Below, piece after piece: positions 43,819-55,827 of a stretch of DNA of 64,000 nt (position 1 is its first letter; each line of letters starts with the position of its first letter). Source of the DNA: Breviolum minutum Mf 1.05b.01 (lineage: Eukaryota > Sar > Dinophyceae > Suessiales > Symbiodiniaceae); contig DF240792.1 in the NCBI GenBank assembly GCA_000507305.1, forward strand, positions 1 to 64,000. The letters run 5' to 3'. The notes under the pieces are model-generated. The model was not told the DNA's origin, ran no database searches, and saw only the letters and a program-made list of their open reading frames with translations. Both the position numbers and the translations under genes were made by a program.

Positions 43819-45602
43819 AGGCTTCAGGTGTCACCGGTGTCTGAAATGGAAGTTTTTTTGTACCTTCAGTTCTCTTATTTGTATTTAAGTTTGTGTATTA
43901 AGTTTGCATAAAAATCCTAGGATATTTATTTCATCAATCCATATATCAATCCACAAGCCATCATAATATACTGGTGAGATTGGTCAACAGAATTGTAAAG
44001 ATCCAATTCCCAATCATAAACTTTGGTGAAGGTTTTCTCCCCATAAAAAGGTTCAGTCACAAAAGTTGGGGTTTGCAGATGGCTTTGATTTCATCAGATT
44101 GATCTTCAGAACAGTCAAATGTGAGCTGTTATGTGTTTGATCAGGATAGATGTGTCTTCTAGTAGCAGTTCTTCTCAGTTTTCAAACAAATGATTTGGCT
44201 TCAGGACGTTATTGGTTTGGTCTGGTCCAAAAGATTCTGGGGAACCCTGACAAATAAATGAGAAATGCTTATGACTTTTGAGACTGCGCTGCCCTTTGAG
44301 AGCTATTACAATAGAAATACAATGGAATCAACATGAAACAAATGGTTTTCGGTGCACCACAAACTCCACATTTTGTTTTGTCCGAGGATTTATTCTTGTC
44401 AGAGCAAAAGGTGTCGTGCACTAAACTGTTTTACCAAAGGATAGTACGTTTAAGAATGTATCATTGAATCTTACGCACTGCGCACCTCCATTCAGTACTC
44501 TTCGCACATCAGACAAAACCACTTCGTCCCCAGCCAGATGTGACATTGTGAACAGATGTTCATTTCACCTTCCAATTTGAATCATGTGTGATCAACTATG
44601 ATTGGCTATGATGAACTACTTTTGATACTTAAGAAATCGGGCTAACCAGATCTATTCATGCAACGGCTGGAGGTCCCTGAGGCTTTTGTTTCTTCAACAT
44701 GGCGACGGTACCTGCCGTACTTACCTGCTGCTTGCGCTTTGTGGAGGTACAGGCTGGACATGGCCATGAGAAACGATGGTGATGGTGATGATAATGATGA
44801 TGACGATGATGTTCCAGTTTGTACATCTACCTATCTACCATACCTAATGATCATTCCTTTCATGTTTCATGTTTTTCTCTCTATCTACAAATTGAATCCA
44901 TCATCCATACTGCCATGCAAGCGTTTAAAATGCGTATGTTTTCATCTAACAAACCTACCAAAAGCCAAAATATCGAATCTGTTTGAATGATCCAGGTGTA
45001 CATATCGTTCACTTTGGAGTCAAAACAAAGGTACCAGTCCACAGCATTTGCACTGTGCAATGTGTTGGTTCTTTGGTAGGCGGGCATCTAAGTTGCCACG
45101 AGGAGCAAAAGAGGCCTGGGCCCAGGGGGTTTGGCGTAGGAGCGTCCAATGTATATACCTTTGAAAGGGTTGTTTGTTTTATGAGATTTGTTTGATAAGG
45201 TGATATCTTATCCCTTCTACTTGAGATGACCCCTAAGGTATTTGCCCGGTAAACAGGATGAAGTTGTATAGCCCACCTTGGGCATTGCAACTAAAGTTGC
45301 TGATGTCGCAGGTTGGTGGTGAAGGTGTTGGGGTTTGAGCCTTTGACAGGCTGAATCACCAGCAACCAGCCACCCAAGTAAGCATTTTTGAAGCCGAAAT
45401 TCCCTTGCCCTGATGGTAAAGCTTTCCATCCAAGATGTCCGTTGTTAGCGGTCGTAGTTATGTTACAACACAAGTTGGGCATGGGTGAACTTGCAATTTG
45501 CACTGCAGAATCAAACATCTATATTATATACGTATAATTATGTATAGATACAATATCAGCAGCCAGCAGCTTTCAAAAGGCTTTGCAAATTTTAGTTTTC
45601 AG
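43819..45602. other. no convincing gene
   Basis: A 110-codon frame at 44658-44990 includes a GAT microsatellite (44774-44811) encoding an Asp run and is therefore weak. A G+C-richer patch at about 45105-45140 (EEQKRPGPRGFGVGASNVYT) may be exonic. Otherwise nothing. Confidence 0.35.
44774..44811. repeat. (GAT/GGT)n microsatellite
   Basis: A GATGGT/GATGAT trinucleotide array with interruptions. Confidence 0.85.
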
Positions 45603-45986
45603 GCTGATTGTTTTCACTTCGGCCCCATTGGCTCAAGCGTCGACCTGAAACCTTCTCAGCCGACCCGTGTTTTCCCCGTCTGTAAACGACCCCTCTGTTG
45701 GGCCAGAAACCCACGGAGGTTGTCTTTGTCGCCTCGGGAGGTGGCAGCACACACACAATGATTGATTGTGCAATCATCAAAAAAATGTATTATTTTGATT
45801 GATGATGGAAACAAAAACACACTTTGTAGTCTAAACAAATACTACACTTAAGAACTTAAGAACAACCATAAGATGGAGTGTTTGACAACACTTCTCAACT
45901 GTGGTGTTTGTGAAAAAAATCACTGTGTTTAGCCTCCTCCGCGGCCAAAGCCCCTAGCGTTTCCCGGTGTCCTGATAGCGCATTGA
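45603..45986 (+). CDS. two-exon gene model, unknown product
   Basis: Exon 1 (45603-45740) follows TTAGTTTTCAG and ends at GGGAG|GTGGCA. It is exactly 46 codons in phase 0 (SSVDLKPSQPTRVFPVCKRP, then ARNPRRLSLSPRE). A 192-nt intron ends GTGTTTAG. Exon 2 from 45933 continues in phase 0 as PPPRPKPLAFPGVLIAH and TGA. A shifted frame of exon 2 (SALTTMVSIAPEFESNEEPM, stop 46051) is at least as protein-like. Both exons are G+C-rich. No domain recognised. Confidence 0.4.
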
Positions 45987-46060
45987 CGACCATGGTGTCC
46001 ATTGCTCCTGAGTTTGAGAGCAACGAAGAGCCCATGAAGGTGGATGAAGCATGAGATGAA

Positions 46061-46200
46061 GTTGTTGTTGTTGTTGTTTGTTTGTTTGTTTGTTTGTTTG
46101 TTTGATTGATTGATTGATTGTTTGTTTGTTGGTTGGTAGGTTGGTTGTTTGGTTGGTTGGTTGTTGGTTGTTGGTGGTTGTTGCTGGTAGTTGTTGTTGA
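46061..46200. repeat. compound GTT/TTTG/TTGA microsatellite
   Basis: Successive arrays of GTT, TTTG, ATTG and GGTT units. The minus-strand Gln/Asn/Thr-rich ORFs over it (45895-46276) are products of the repeat. Confidence 0.95.
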
Positions 46201-46638
46201 AGTTTGAAGGGATATTGCCAACTTGCCCTATGGAGCTTGATGTCATGCACCATTTAAAGCTACGCGCATCTTGCATTCCGACTTATGACTGTGTTCAAAT
46301 AGGAAACATCCGTGTGCCCAAGCATAAACCCTTGCCTTGATATTGATTTAATTAGAAAGCCCGGATAGCAGTTTATGAGAGTTCGTAGCGTTTTTGGATG
46401 CTTTGCTTTTTTACAGTATCACCATCCTTCTGTTTGGAAGGAAGATCTGTAGTGTTTCCCTATGTTGGGATCCATCAAGGATCCTAGGCTATCCATGGCA
46501 CATGTGTCACGGATCCATCCAGGTGCAACCCAGTGATATGGTCTCCATCTTGCAATTGATGGAAAACAATTACAGCTATGCCTTCGCAACTGTGACTTGG
46601 AAGTTTTCGGCAAAGAAAGTCCAAGGTTTGGGTTTCAT

Positions 46639-46714
46639 ATACCTGGAACCCCGGCCAACCCCCCAAAACAAGGCCCTTTCCAATCAAAACAAGGGTCATT
46701 TGGGTTCCAGGTAT
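46639..46714. mobile_element. short inverted-repeat element (singleton)
   Basis: Ends ATACCTGGAACCC and GGGTTCCAGGTAT are inverted repeats around a 50-bp centre that also has AAACAAGGCC/AAACAAGGGT words. MITE-like. No second copy in the window. Confidence 0.65.
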
Positions 46715-48795
46715 TGACTATCCAATGACTCCCATTTTTGGCCAAGGTATTTTTGATTATGTTTGAATCTATGGCTCGATAGGTCCTATATTTATTCTAG
46801 ATATCAATGTAATAATTGGAATGATATACCTTTTGCGTCAGGATGTTGTGGAGTTTTTGACAGCCATGGAAAATCGACCGACATTTCCCTCCTTCAACAC
46901 TCACATAGTTCAAATTTGCGGGGGGATTGAATATCGGAATGACAAAACCAATCATTGAGTGAGGACTGAAGATGAGTGAAGGAACAGACATGAAAGATCA
47001 TCATGCTCTGATACACGGAGAGATTTCTTTCAAGGGGATTTTCACCTTTTTCTATCTCCGTTTCCAACAAGCGGCTACCCATTTCCCGATTCTTTGGTGT
47101 TCGTTTCTGGAGTGCCAGGGACCCAAAAGATGTGAAATGAACGACGATGCTATGATGACTATGTGACCATGTCGTATTTTTTAGTATTTATATGTATACC
47201 GTATACCATGATTGGAGGGGATTGTGATTGAATAAAAACAGAATGCCGATTCGATCCCTGTGGATAGTTGGGTGCTGCATCCTCGGTTGTGCGACCTCAG
47301 GTCATGCCCGACTTTGACGAACCGCAGTTCGTGAAATTGGCAGGTGGGATGGGGAATTTGTGTGTGTGTGTGAAATCATACGGAAGTCACTCTTTTAAAA
47401 AGGTCGGTATAGGAATAAAGGGGGATTTCTAAATAAATTGAAGATTTATAGCTAAAGGAATGGTATACAACAACAGTTTGCAAATGACTTAACACAGGTG
47501 GAGGTAAACATCCTAAATTTGAGCTATGAAACATGGATTGTTTGGGATTGTTGGATTTTTGTGCATATTTCAGCTTTCAAGGATTTCCGATGGACCCTCC
47601 CTCCAGATTTGTTTTTGTCCACAAGGTGAGAAGGGCAATGAAAGGCGACGTTGGAAAAGCGAGAGTCTCTTGTTTTTATTTTGGTGGGTTTTGGTGGCAG
47701 AAAAGTTCGATAGGAATTCAAGGGTCAAAAGAGATTTCAAAATCATATTCTTATGTCTTCAGATGCAATTCATCTGAAAAAAAAAATCTTGGATTCAGCC
47801 TCCTTTGCGTTTTTTGCATTTATGGAAGAAAGAACATGAAAGAACCAAACTACTGTAGTTTGTTTTGGATGATAAAAACACCCCGTCACAACAAACCTCC
47901 TCGGTGATAACTCATTTCCACGTATCGGTGATTTCAGTCCCAGAGCTGATATAATTTGATATTGATTCATTTAGCATCTAAAACGGAACATTTAGTAATT
48001 GATGATGGGTGTATGGAGGTGAAAAATAGTCAACCTGAGTTCAGTCCCACTTGGGACTTAGTGGGTGAGAAAAAAATGCTACACAACTCAGGTGATTCTG
48101 ATGGATCGGCTGGAGAGGCCAGATGACGAGATGGGGATGACCATTGGTTGGATCCAAGTTGAAGAGGGTCAGTTACCATACAGATCCGCCAGTGGTCATG
48201 TATCTGAAATGAATTATAATGGGTTCCTTTCAAAGGTCATTGGATTCCCAAAAATGGATCTAATTACGTTGATAGTAAATATGATCAATGTGTTTGTTCA
48301 GAAATGGCACCGAACTGTTTGAGTCAAAACTAGTGATAGCAGGATTGATTAACGATCGCCAAAAACCGAAAGTACAACTATGATACATAATGTACAAACG
48401 TTGGGAGATTATCATCACAAATGACAAATGATGAATTTGAGTCTGTTTAGCTGCTGTATTGCAAAAATGAGGGGGTGTCCGTTTTGGTTTGCCCTTCTGT
48501 GGCTGAATGAAAAATCCAATACCATGCAGCTGTAGTCTATAAAGCCTTGATGAAGGTAGCTGGTGATGATGCATTTCTGCACCACGACATGGCAGCTGGG
48601 TAGTCAACCGTCCAACCTTCCATTGTTTCCAACACTGACACAGGGATTTGCCTTCGGATTGTAGGAGGTGCTTTTTGATTAAACTTTCTACCATGGTCAC
48701 CATCAAATCACCATTTGAGTATGTTGGGTCACTTGGTGTTCCAAGCATCGTTTGAGAAAGACAAAGGAAGGGAAAGGTTGGTGAGAATTGTTGGG

Positions 48796-48815
48796 AAATC
48801 AGTCATATTTTTCAA
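48796..48815. other. apparent empty site of the family E element
   Basis: The word AAATCAGTCATATTTTTCAA equals the joined flanks of the element at 48870-48970 with a single TA. It lies only about 55 bp upstream of that element, so the flank was duplicated and one copy stayed unoccupied. Confidence 0.75.
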
Positions 48816-48869
48816 TCTCTTCGGAAATCCAAGGACGTGACACGTTTTTTTTTTGAGAAATCAGTCATA

Positions 48870-48970
48870 CTGTTGATGGACAAAATCCTGGACCACCTGG
48901 GATGTACAAAACCCTGTAAATAACGGGATAAACTGCTTATCAACTGGTGCAGGATTTTGCCCATCAACTG
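48870..48970. mobile_element. family E MITE, 101 bp, TA target duplication
   Basis: Ends CTGTTGATGG...CCATCAACTG with TA on both sides (48868-48869 and 48971-48972). Interior CACCTGGGATGTA and GGTGCAGGATTTT are shared with the copy at 25851-25951, which has the same length. Confidence 0.9.
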
Positions 48971-48972
48971 TA

Positions 48973-50353
48973 TTTTTCAAAATCACCCAAGAGTTACAAA
49001 CATCTCAGCTGTTTGAATCCTTCTTTGCTGTCAGGTGAGTTTAGGTTCTTTGGGCCATCCGTTCATGTGTCGTCGCCCTTGCGTTTATGTGGCAACGCAT
49101 CGTGCGAATTGTCCCAAGGGAAGTTGCTTGGAATCGCGATTTTTTTGGGCGACTGGCGATGTTTGTGAAAAGTCCATGGAATGCACCAAACATATTTTTT
49201 GATTGATGGTTCACAATTTTTGGTGGAAACGGTTCCAAACTTTGTTTTGTGTAAGCATTTTTTGTTTGATCATTTTTGTATTTGATATGGTCCAAATTCT
49301 TACTATTTGGGAAGATGCTTGTACATTGAGGAACAAAGACTAGAGTGACTACGCTACAGCATGTTCAAAGTGTTTTTGCTAAATACCATCCGACGCCAAG
49401 GTGTGTTTGTTTTTTGGCACCGGGAATCCCAAATACTACCTTTCAGTTTGCTCAGGGCTACTCAACAAATCCAAAACTATCCACAATTCATTCAAGGTCG
49501 TCGACCACGTTTGGTTTTGGCAAAATCACCATGCATGTTATATATTGCATTTCCTTCGGATATTGCCATATCGTTAGTTCTACTCCTTGGAAGTCATCCC
49601 GTGAACAAAAATTCAGTATGGTAAATACCCTTCAATGAATACCTTCATCCCACCAGTGTACCACCTCACCAGTGTTTTTGTTGCAGATTTTTTGTTCTCC
49701 GTTTTTTGTTAACGCAGAGGCTGATGGCTGATGTTTTTCTTGTGTGGTCTTAGGTAACTGCACTTATTGTCACTTGAGGTGCGGGCAGTGGGACTGGATT
49801 CAGTGTTTTTGGTTACACCAATGGAAGTTGTTTTGGAGTCTACTGGGTACCAAGTAGCTCTAGTTGATCAAAAAGAGCTCAATGTTGGGTGTGATCTATG
49901 CTTTTCACATGGCTGAAATGGTTTTGTTGTATGAAATGAATCTACACTTATTTTAGTTTCGTAATGTTGATGATTAATGAGTTCAATAAAGTAAAACATG
50001 ATCACAACATCAGTAGTATTAGTAATCATAATGATAGTCGAAGGTGATGATATCCCCATTTAGATGTAACACAAAGCAATGGTGGGAACTTGATACGGTT
50101 AACCCATGCATCCGTGCATTTATGAGGCATCCGCAACGCCGCAGCACCTTCGACAAGAGGCTGTGAAGGGCGAAGATGGTGAGTGTTTTCGGGCCCTTTC
50201 CATGAGGGCTGCCAAGTGTTTTCCGGGTCCCCGGAAAACAGACCAGTAGAAGTTTGTATATAATTCAAATCTTTTGTGTTTGCAGTTCAACGAATCCAAG
50301 ACTTGAAGTTGAATCCCTATCTCCTGTTTCACTTTTTTTCCTTCTTCAAATAG
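48973..50353. other. region with weak ORFs only
   Basis: Frames at 48947-49168, 49345-49638 and 49361-49624 are open but overlap each other in different frames. A G+C-richer patch at about 50125-50230 contains a GGGTCC/CCCGGAAAAC stretch. Nothing else was recognised. Confidence 0.35.
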
Positions 50354-50509
50354 AAAAGTTGGCGTTGTGGAATCCGTACCAAACATCGGAATGACTTTGG
50401 GATGAGTGCCAGGCAGCGAGAATACTTGCGGAGCTTGAGCGATGCCGAAATGTTATCAGCGACTGATCTGGAAACTTTTTCCGTAGAGGTTGGAGAGGTG
50501 CTCTCCAGG
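50354..50509 (+). CDS. exon, unknown product
   Basis: Exactly 52 codons, phase 0 at both ends, from TTCAAATAG to CTCCAGG|GTAGGT. Basic N-terminal part (KSWRCGIRTKHRNDFGM), then an acidic helical part (REYLRSLSDAEMLSATDLET, then FSVEVGEVLSR). No stops, balanced composition and good boundaries. The family is unknown. A minus-strand frame overlaps but has no splice logic. Confidence 0.5.
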
Positions 50510-51352
50510 GTAGGTAAATAAATACATCAGAAAACGACATGATGATTATTTTTGCGTAGTTTGGATGGATATGTACTGTAATATATAATAATCTTTCAAA
50601 AATTGTAATGAAATTTGAACTTCAGTTGCTGGTTCTTCTATTCGACAGGATCTCACCAGTTGATGGATTCTGAGGGTGGGATGGGGTAGCGTTTATCCGA
50701 TTTTATCCGCAGGATGTATTACGTTGGTGATACATTTCAGATGGTTTTTGTCAGATTTGAACCGACATCAACCAGCAATGGAAATACAATATGCTCAAAG
50801 GAAAATTGAATGACATGTCATAAGTTCATGGTGGTTTTTTCAACCAGCTATACAAGATGACTAGATTCTCTCTAAAAAATGTGGAATTGGATGATGCCCA
50901 ATAGCAAAATTATCTCAAAATCGGACTTCGGGAGGATTATATGTGTTTCAGAATGATTATATCTACACATACATATCCCTCATGTATACTCATATCACAT
51001 TCTCCTAGGCCTGTTTCTCTTGGTGCAAAACTCCTATTCATCAATTCCTAAGTGTTTCTACTTATTGTCACCCACCAAGAAATCTATCTAAGCTCACAAT
51101 TTCACCATTTCTCCAGGGTTTTGACCCACGGTTTTTGTTGAGGTGCTACTGCCACAATTGAAGACCAAAGCCTTGAAGATGCCCGCCAAAGCTTGGAAGG
51201 CTGGAAAGAACTGGAAAAAATGGCCGACTTTTTTAACTAGATACTCTGGGAATCTCTGGGAATCATCCTTCAAAAGAAGGTTGGACAAAATGTTTATACA
51301 TTGATTTATCACCAAATGACTCATCGCCAATAATTTATCGTCATCTTCATCT

Positions 51353-51556
51353 TTGGACAAATCAACGAAAAAACAGTTGACTCTTCTTTGTTGGGAGTTA
51401 CCAGTCGTGGGTGTGTTTTTTTGGGAGCTCACTCCGATTCACCACCAAAAACAGCTTGTTGCACAGGTGGTGCGGCTGCTGGAAGAGAAGTTGCAATGGG
51501 CTGGTGGACCTCAGGTTGGAGAGTTCCTTTTGAAATACGGGACGACCAACTTGTGA
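51353..51556 (+). CDS. 67-codon ORF, unknown product
   Basis: The C-terminal part is convincing and helical (VVRLLEEKLQWAGGPQVGEF, then LLKYGTTNL and TGA). A CACAG acceptor at about 51466-51470 may make this a terminal exon. The upstream part has a hydrophobic patch (VVGVFFWEL). No family recognised. Confidence 0.4.
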   Translation: MDKSTKKQLTLLCWELPVVGVFFWELTPIHHQKQLVAQVVRLLEEKLQWAGGPQVGEFLLKYGTTNL

Positions 51557-51738
51557 CATCACCGATGTTTTTGCTCAGTCAAGTAATAAGATGTAACAAG
51601 TAACGTCTTTTTTTGTTGGGTTGAAATTCCAGGAACATGTGTGCGATTTGTTTTGGGTTGATTATAATAGTGATGTTGTTTTTTAAGCTTGGATAAATTC
51701 GGAAAAAACAAGATAACCCCAAATCCATGACCCATGAA

Positions 51739-51812
51739 ATCCATGTATGGTATATTTACCTACATTTACGGTAAAAATCAACCAAATGTAGGTAAATATA
51801 CCATACATGGAT
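51739..51812. mobile_element. family D palindromic MITE
   Basis: Ends ATCCATGTATGGTATATTTA... and its inverted copy ...TAAATATACCATACATGGAT, arms of about 30 bp around a 15-bp centre. Related copies are at 55828 (complete) and 7235 (half). Confidence 0.85.
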
Positions 51813-54013
51813 CCTATGGGTGATGGTTGATGCTATCGTTCTTGACACCTTCTACCAGGTGTTGGAGACACTCCCCATGAACCTGGTGTCTGTATTAGTA
51901 CCTCGTTTGGATCAGCAGCGATTTTTCGCTGAATGGCCGGGTTGATGGATGGCTTCATTGCGGACTGGGGTTTGGAAAAGAATGTCCTTGTTAGAGAAAT
52001 TGTGAAGAAACAACAAATATCACCATGAAATGTGGATATTTGTTTTACTAAGACAGTATTGTATGTGAAAATAGTGGTATTTGGTCAGATTGTCAAAGAA
52101 TATGTTCACAATCAAGAAACTATTGTAACAACTTATGTGTATACTTGTTGTGTGTTAGCAGTCCTTTTTCTGGAGATCACAAGACTGATGTATGCAATTA
52201 TTTTCGTTCAATGGATCATCAATCAAATTATGATAGACTGCATGAAGCAATGACAAATGGCGGTTGATTGCAGGGCAAATCAGAGGTACTGCAGTTGTAA
52301 GCAAGACATATTGTCACATACAAGTAGATTAACAACATCATGTCACAACAACAGCTTTGTTGTTTTTGCGTAGTCGTTTTTGCATGGAACAGTTATGATC
52401 CGTACCTGCTGTACCCAGGAACATATGAACTTTTCATGGTTGGTGACCTTGGCTCCATGTTTCTTGTCCAAGTGAGAAGAGACCAAGATGTGATGAAGTG
52501 GGAGATGTTGCTGGAGGGTTGGAACTCAAAACTAGAGCTGTGGGAAGATGACGTCCTAACTTTTTGAAGGGCTGGTGATAGGATTGTTAAAATAACATTA
52601 ATAATAATTAGTCTATGCAATGCTTGTATGGTATTTCCTGTTGAATATTCACTCTTGATTACATGCTTTCGAGAGTGCACCAAGATGCTGAACTATTTGC
52701 CTTCCAGTGTTCTCTTTTAGCGTCTCCATTTTATGTCAGGCAAGGACGATGAAGATTTGGTTATAGCCATGGAGGAGTTGCGCCTGCAGTATGCATAGAG
52801 GCGAAATGTAACGTCATGATGGGGCCGTTGTCAACATAGCCTTATTTTTGGAACTTAGAGGGGTTGGTGAAGTAATATAAACAGTAAAATCAGTAAACAT
52901 TTTTTTTCACCCTACATGAAGTGCTGGCAAAAAAAACAGCGAAAAACAGCATGGCAAACAACCCCCCAGTTGGTTTTTTCCAATTTGTGGCCTGGAGAAT
53001 TGACACCAAACTATGGCCAGTTGCATCAACTCAGAATGGGGGTGTCACGGCTTGTTACACTGCTTTACTGTAAAGTTCCAAAATGGTGGATATTTATTTG
53101 CTTGAAGAAGTGGCACAATTTAACAGCATGCAAATTTTAAACATCAACAACCAAATACCTAGTCAATTAGTCAGTTCGAGCAGAAAAGTTGAACTGCGCT
53201 GAAACAGTACTATTTTCAGTGTTTTTTTTGTTCAAAGCAGCGCTACCGAGTGGAAACGGTGAAAAAAGACAACTTGATTCAAAGAAACAAGTTTTCTAAA
53301 GTTGCATCAGTAGAAACATGATCCCAAGATTGACCGAAAATACTAGTCAACTGATGTAAACGTGGTAAATTTCAACTCAAAGATGACAAGTGTAACCTCC
53401 CAACCTGCTGACAAGTGACAGGTTGACTTGTTTCGCTTCTCTGAGCCTGAATGGCAAGCTGGATGATTGGAGATGAGTAACATGTTCATTGAAGTCGACT
53501 CCCATACATGGTGGCCGGCAAACTGATGATAAATTGTAACGGTTGATGGTACCCGTTCATAGGTTGTTTAGGTCTTGGGCATTCCAGGTTGTGAAGGATT
53601 TCTTACTTCAACAGTAGTGATGGTTTGAGATTGGTGGAATAAGACAGTAGTTAGCGCCCATGATGCGATTCCTGTTGGGTCTATTTGAAGGTTTATAGGG
53701 ATTCCCTATTAAAAATGGAATAATCCCTGTTGGTGACTGGCATCCTGGGTAAGGGATAGATCCAAGATAATGGTGTTCTAAGGATCCCTCAATACGACCT
53801 TATTGTCTGAGAGGCGGATCATGGTTCCAACAAGCTGAAGGATTGCAGATGGGAATCTTCAACGAAAAGGTGTTTTAAAAAAGTGTGCACGCGCTTTTTG
53901 TTTGACTTTTCCAACTTTTGTGTGAGTTATTTGCTTTAAATGGCTCATCCGCGAAGAAGATTGTTCTAGCCTAAACGTCACAACTGGTTTCTTCTCATTT
54001 TTGAATCATCCAG
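51813..54013. other. no convincing gene
   Basis: Only chance-length frames (52032-52253, 52340-52567, 52916-53140). Holds one copy of a dispersed repeat (53691-53756) shared with 61132-61204. The TTTTTAACTTTTGC-like words are not specific. Nothing else was seen. Confidence 0.4.
53691..53756. repeat. dispersed repeat G, copy 1
   Basis: TTTATAGGGATTCCCTA followed by AAAAT and TTGGTGACTGGCATCCTGGG, matching 61132-61204 with small differences (an extra TGGC in copy 2). No terminal inverted repeats were seen. Confidence 0.65.
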
Positions 54014-54245
54014 CGGAAAGATCTCCATATTTCTGCCGGAAAACTCACCGGCTGCTGCTTTTGATATGTGGATTAAGGTGGCATATCCCATTGGACACCG
54101 CATGTTTTATCGTGAAGGATGTAGCTGGAAACACCCCGCATCCGGGCAAGAAAAGCAGGATGAAGCTGAAGGTGAAGTTGACGAGTCTTCCGGAAAAATC
54201 ATTGAGTACAAATATAGATATAGACTATGTTATACCATGATATGA
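54014..54245 (+). CDS. terminal exon, acidic tail, unknown product
   Basis: After TCATCCAG the frame is open for 76 codons to TGA 54243. It reads LPENSPAAAFDMWIKVAYPI, then YREGCSWKHPASGQEKQDEA and a Glu/Ser-rich tail (EGEVDESSGKIIEYKYRYRL). The first 60 codons are clearly G+C-richer than the surroundings. A GC- or GT-type donor could shorten it. No family recognised. Confidence 0.45.
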
Positions 54246-54541
54246 TAGGTATAGATATACAACTGTATGTCACAATTTGAATAAACTATGTTGTTTTTTC
54301 AATTACAAATCATTGATTATAAACACATGTCACAAAGTGCTTTGGGATCATTCGCTTCACGAATTTGCAGAATCGTTTTAATGGAATGAGTTTCAACACC
54401 TCGCGGGTTGCCTTTTTTTGCATGCTGGGAAGTGACTATGAGTGTTTGTCATGAATATGAATTGCCAAACTTTCTTGATGAATCACATCATATGTATGTA
54501 GCAATATACAAATTTTATAACTTTGTCATGATTACAACCAC

Positions 54542-54575
<34 letters not shown>

Positions 54576-55665
54576 GTCATCATCATCATCATCATGCTGG
54601 CAGGCAGCGTAATTCCTGTGAAAATCCTTCAGGTTGCTTTTTTTTTCAGTCGGGTCAAGTGTCCTTACGTGGATCGTGCCAGGATGATTCAATGAATGAT
54701 CACTGGTCAGCCAAAGTCTCAGGATTTGTGATTTCTCTTTGAAGTCGTAATGAGCTCATTGCATACCTGCAAGTATAGCCGGCCACCCATAGCACATCTG
54801 AGGAGATGAAGAAAGATGGATAGATAATAATGCTGCGGATGGTTTGGTTCAGAGGTGAAACTTTTTGGGAGATTGTTTTCTTTGGATTGATGCGGTTTTA
54901 GTTCTTAAGTGGGCAGGTAGCATGGATTTTTGTTACATAGAGGTGCGAAAGTCACCACGCTAATGCTTGGTTTGCGAAAAAGAAGCAAAAACACATATAT
55001 ATATATATACATTGCATGACCATATATTTGTGTACAATATGTATATATATATATACTTATTTATATACTGTATACATATTGATGATATATGCACATACAC
55101 TTTGGAATCTATAGAGACGTATATAGTCATACACAACAAGACAACAGGTAAGCACAACTTCCGAGGTCTTAGGCCTTTCACCCGGTGCAAGTCCGAGTGA
55201 GGCCTGAGTCTGAAAAACAGTCCTGGAGTTCTTGATGAAGATGTAGGGACCTCCACCAAAATTCCAACAGAACAAATTGATCCTGGGAGGAAAACCTAAA
55301 AGAAAACAAGGCCCTTGGAAATTGTTTGAGATACAAAACCACATTGAGAGATAAGAGTAGCTAGGGACGAAACAAGCATTTTGAGTCGTAGGGATTGCAG
55401 GGATGGTTTTCATTACCAGGAACGGTTGTGACTGCCAGTTCGGGAAGTTATAAACCTGGATGTAACACAAATGACATCAACGTTTGATACTTTCTTGATT
55501 TCTTCTGAAATAGTTATAGAAGCCAACAAAGAATTCTGCAAACACAAACATCTACGAAATAAATTTGAAGTAAAACGCAACATTCAATATCAAATAGCCA
55601 TTGAAACAACAAAAACACCGTCGCCCTGTTGGGCCAAAGGCACCTGTGACGTCCGACGTCCCCAG
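54246..55665. other. region without a firm gene
   Basis: CAT microsatellite (54539-54595), AT microsatellites (about 54990-55010, 55041-55060). Candidate G+C-rich patch at 55610-55665 leads into the J-domain exon but is not itself in a recognisable J-domain frame. Confidence 0.35.
54539..54595. repeat. (CAT)n microsatellite
   Basis: A near-perfect CAT/ATC array with one CGT interruption. Encodes spurious poly-Ile (+) or poly-Asp (-) in ORFs crossing it. Confidence 0.95.
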
Positions 55666-55730
55666 GTGCGTCAGGCCTTCCGCAGCAAGGCACGCTTGTG
55701 GCATCCGGATCGTGGCGGCGACCCGGAGAG
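55666..55730 (+). CDS. J-domain (DnaJ/HSP40) exon
   Basis: Encodes VRQAFRSKARLWHPDRGGDP followed by E and the start of a split Arg codon. This is helix II of a J-domain with the invariant HPD tripeptide, which stimulates the ATPase of Hsp70, and the GGDPE loop common in J-proteins. Boundaries are CGTCCCCAG and GAG|AG|GTGCAGG. The exon is strongly G+C-rich. Helix I is not seen upstream in frame, so it must lie on another exon. A helix IV-like word (RVADRWREG) occurs just downstream but in another frame. Which J-protein this is cannot be told. Confidence 0.65.
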
Positions 55731-55827
55731 GTGCAGGGTCCCGGGTGGCAGATCGCTGGAGAGAAGGGGGTGGTCCCAGTCTTCCCAGATGTCCATGAGT
55801 CATCACTATATATACCGTATACCCATA

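Larger units (their letters stand above)
46201..48869. other. region with long but unsupported ORFs
   Basis: Holds a singleton inverted-repeat element (46639-46714), a 107-codon frame at 46394-46717 that runs through that element (hence doubtful), and a 124-codon frame at 47533-47907 (GDVGKARVSCFYFGGFWWQK) without splice support. The 162-codon minus-strand frame at 48260-48748 is not supported. Confidence 0.35.

Noticed and set aside
45620..45640. Partial resemblance of CATTGGCTCAAG to the end of the dinoflagellate spliced leader
   Set aside because: Only about ten bases match, inside an open frame, with no full-length relic anywhere in the window.
45895..46276. Three overlapping minus-strand ORFs rich in Gln, Asn and Thr
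   Set aside because: They are translations of the GTT/TTTG microsatellite at 46061-46200.
48260..48748. 162-codon minus-strand ORF
   Set aside because: No splice signals, no recognisable domain, and no other credible minus-strand exon in the area. Length alone is within chance for A+T-rich DNA with overlapping frames.
54408..54695. ORFs encoding poly-Ile and poly-Asp
   Set aside because: Produced by the CAT microsatellite at 54539-54595.
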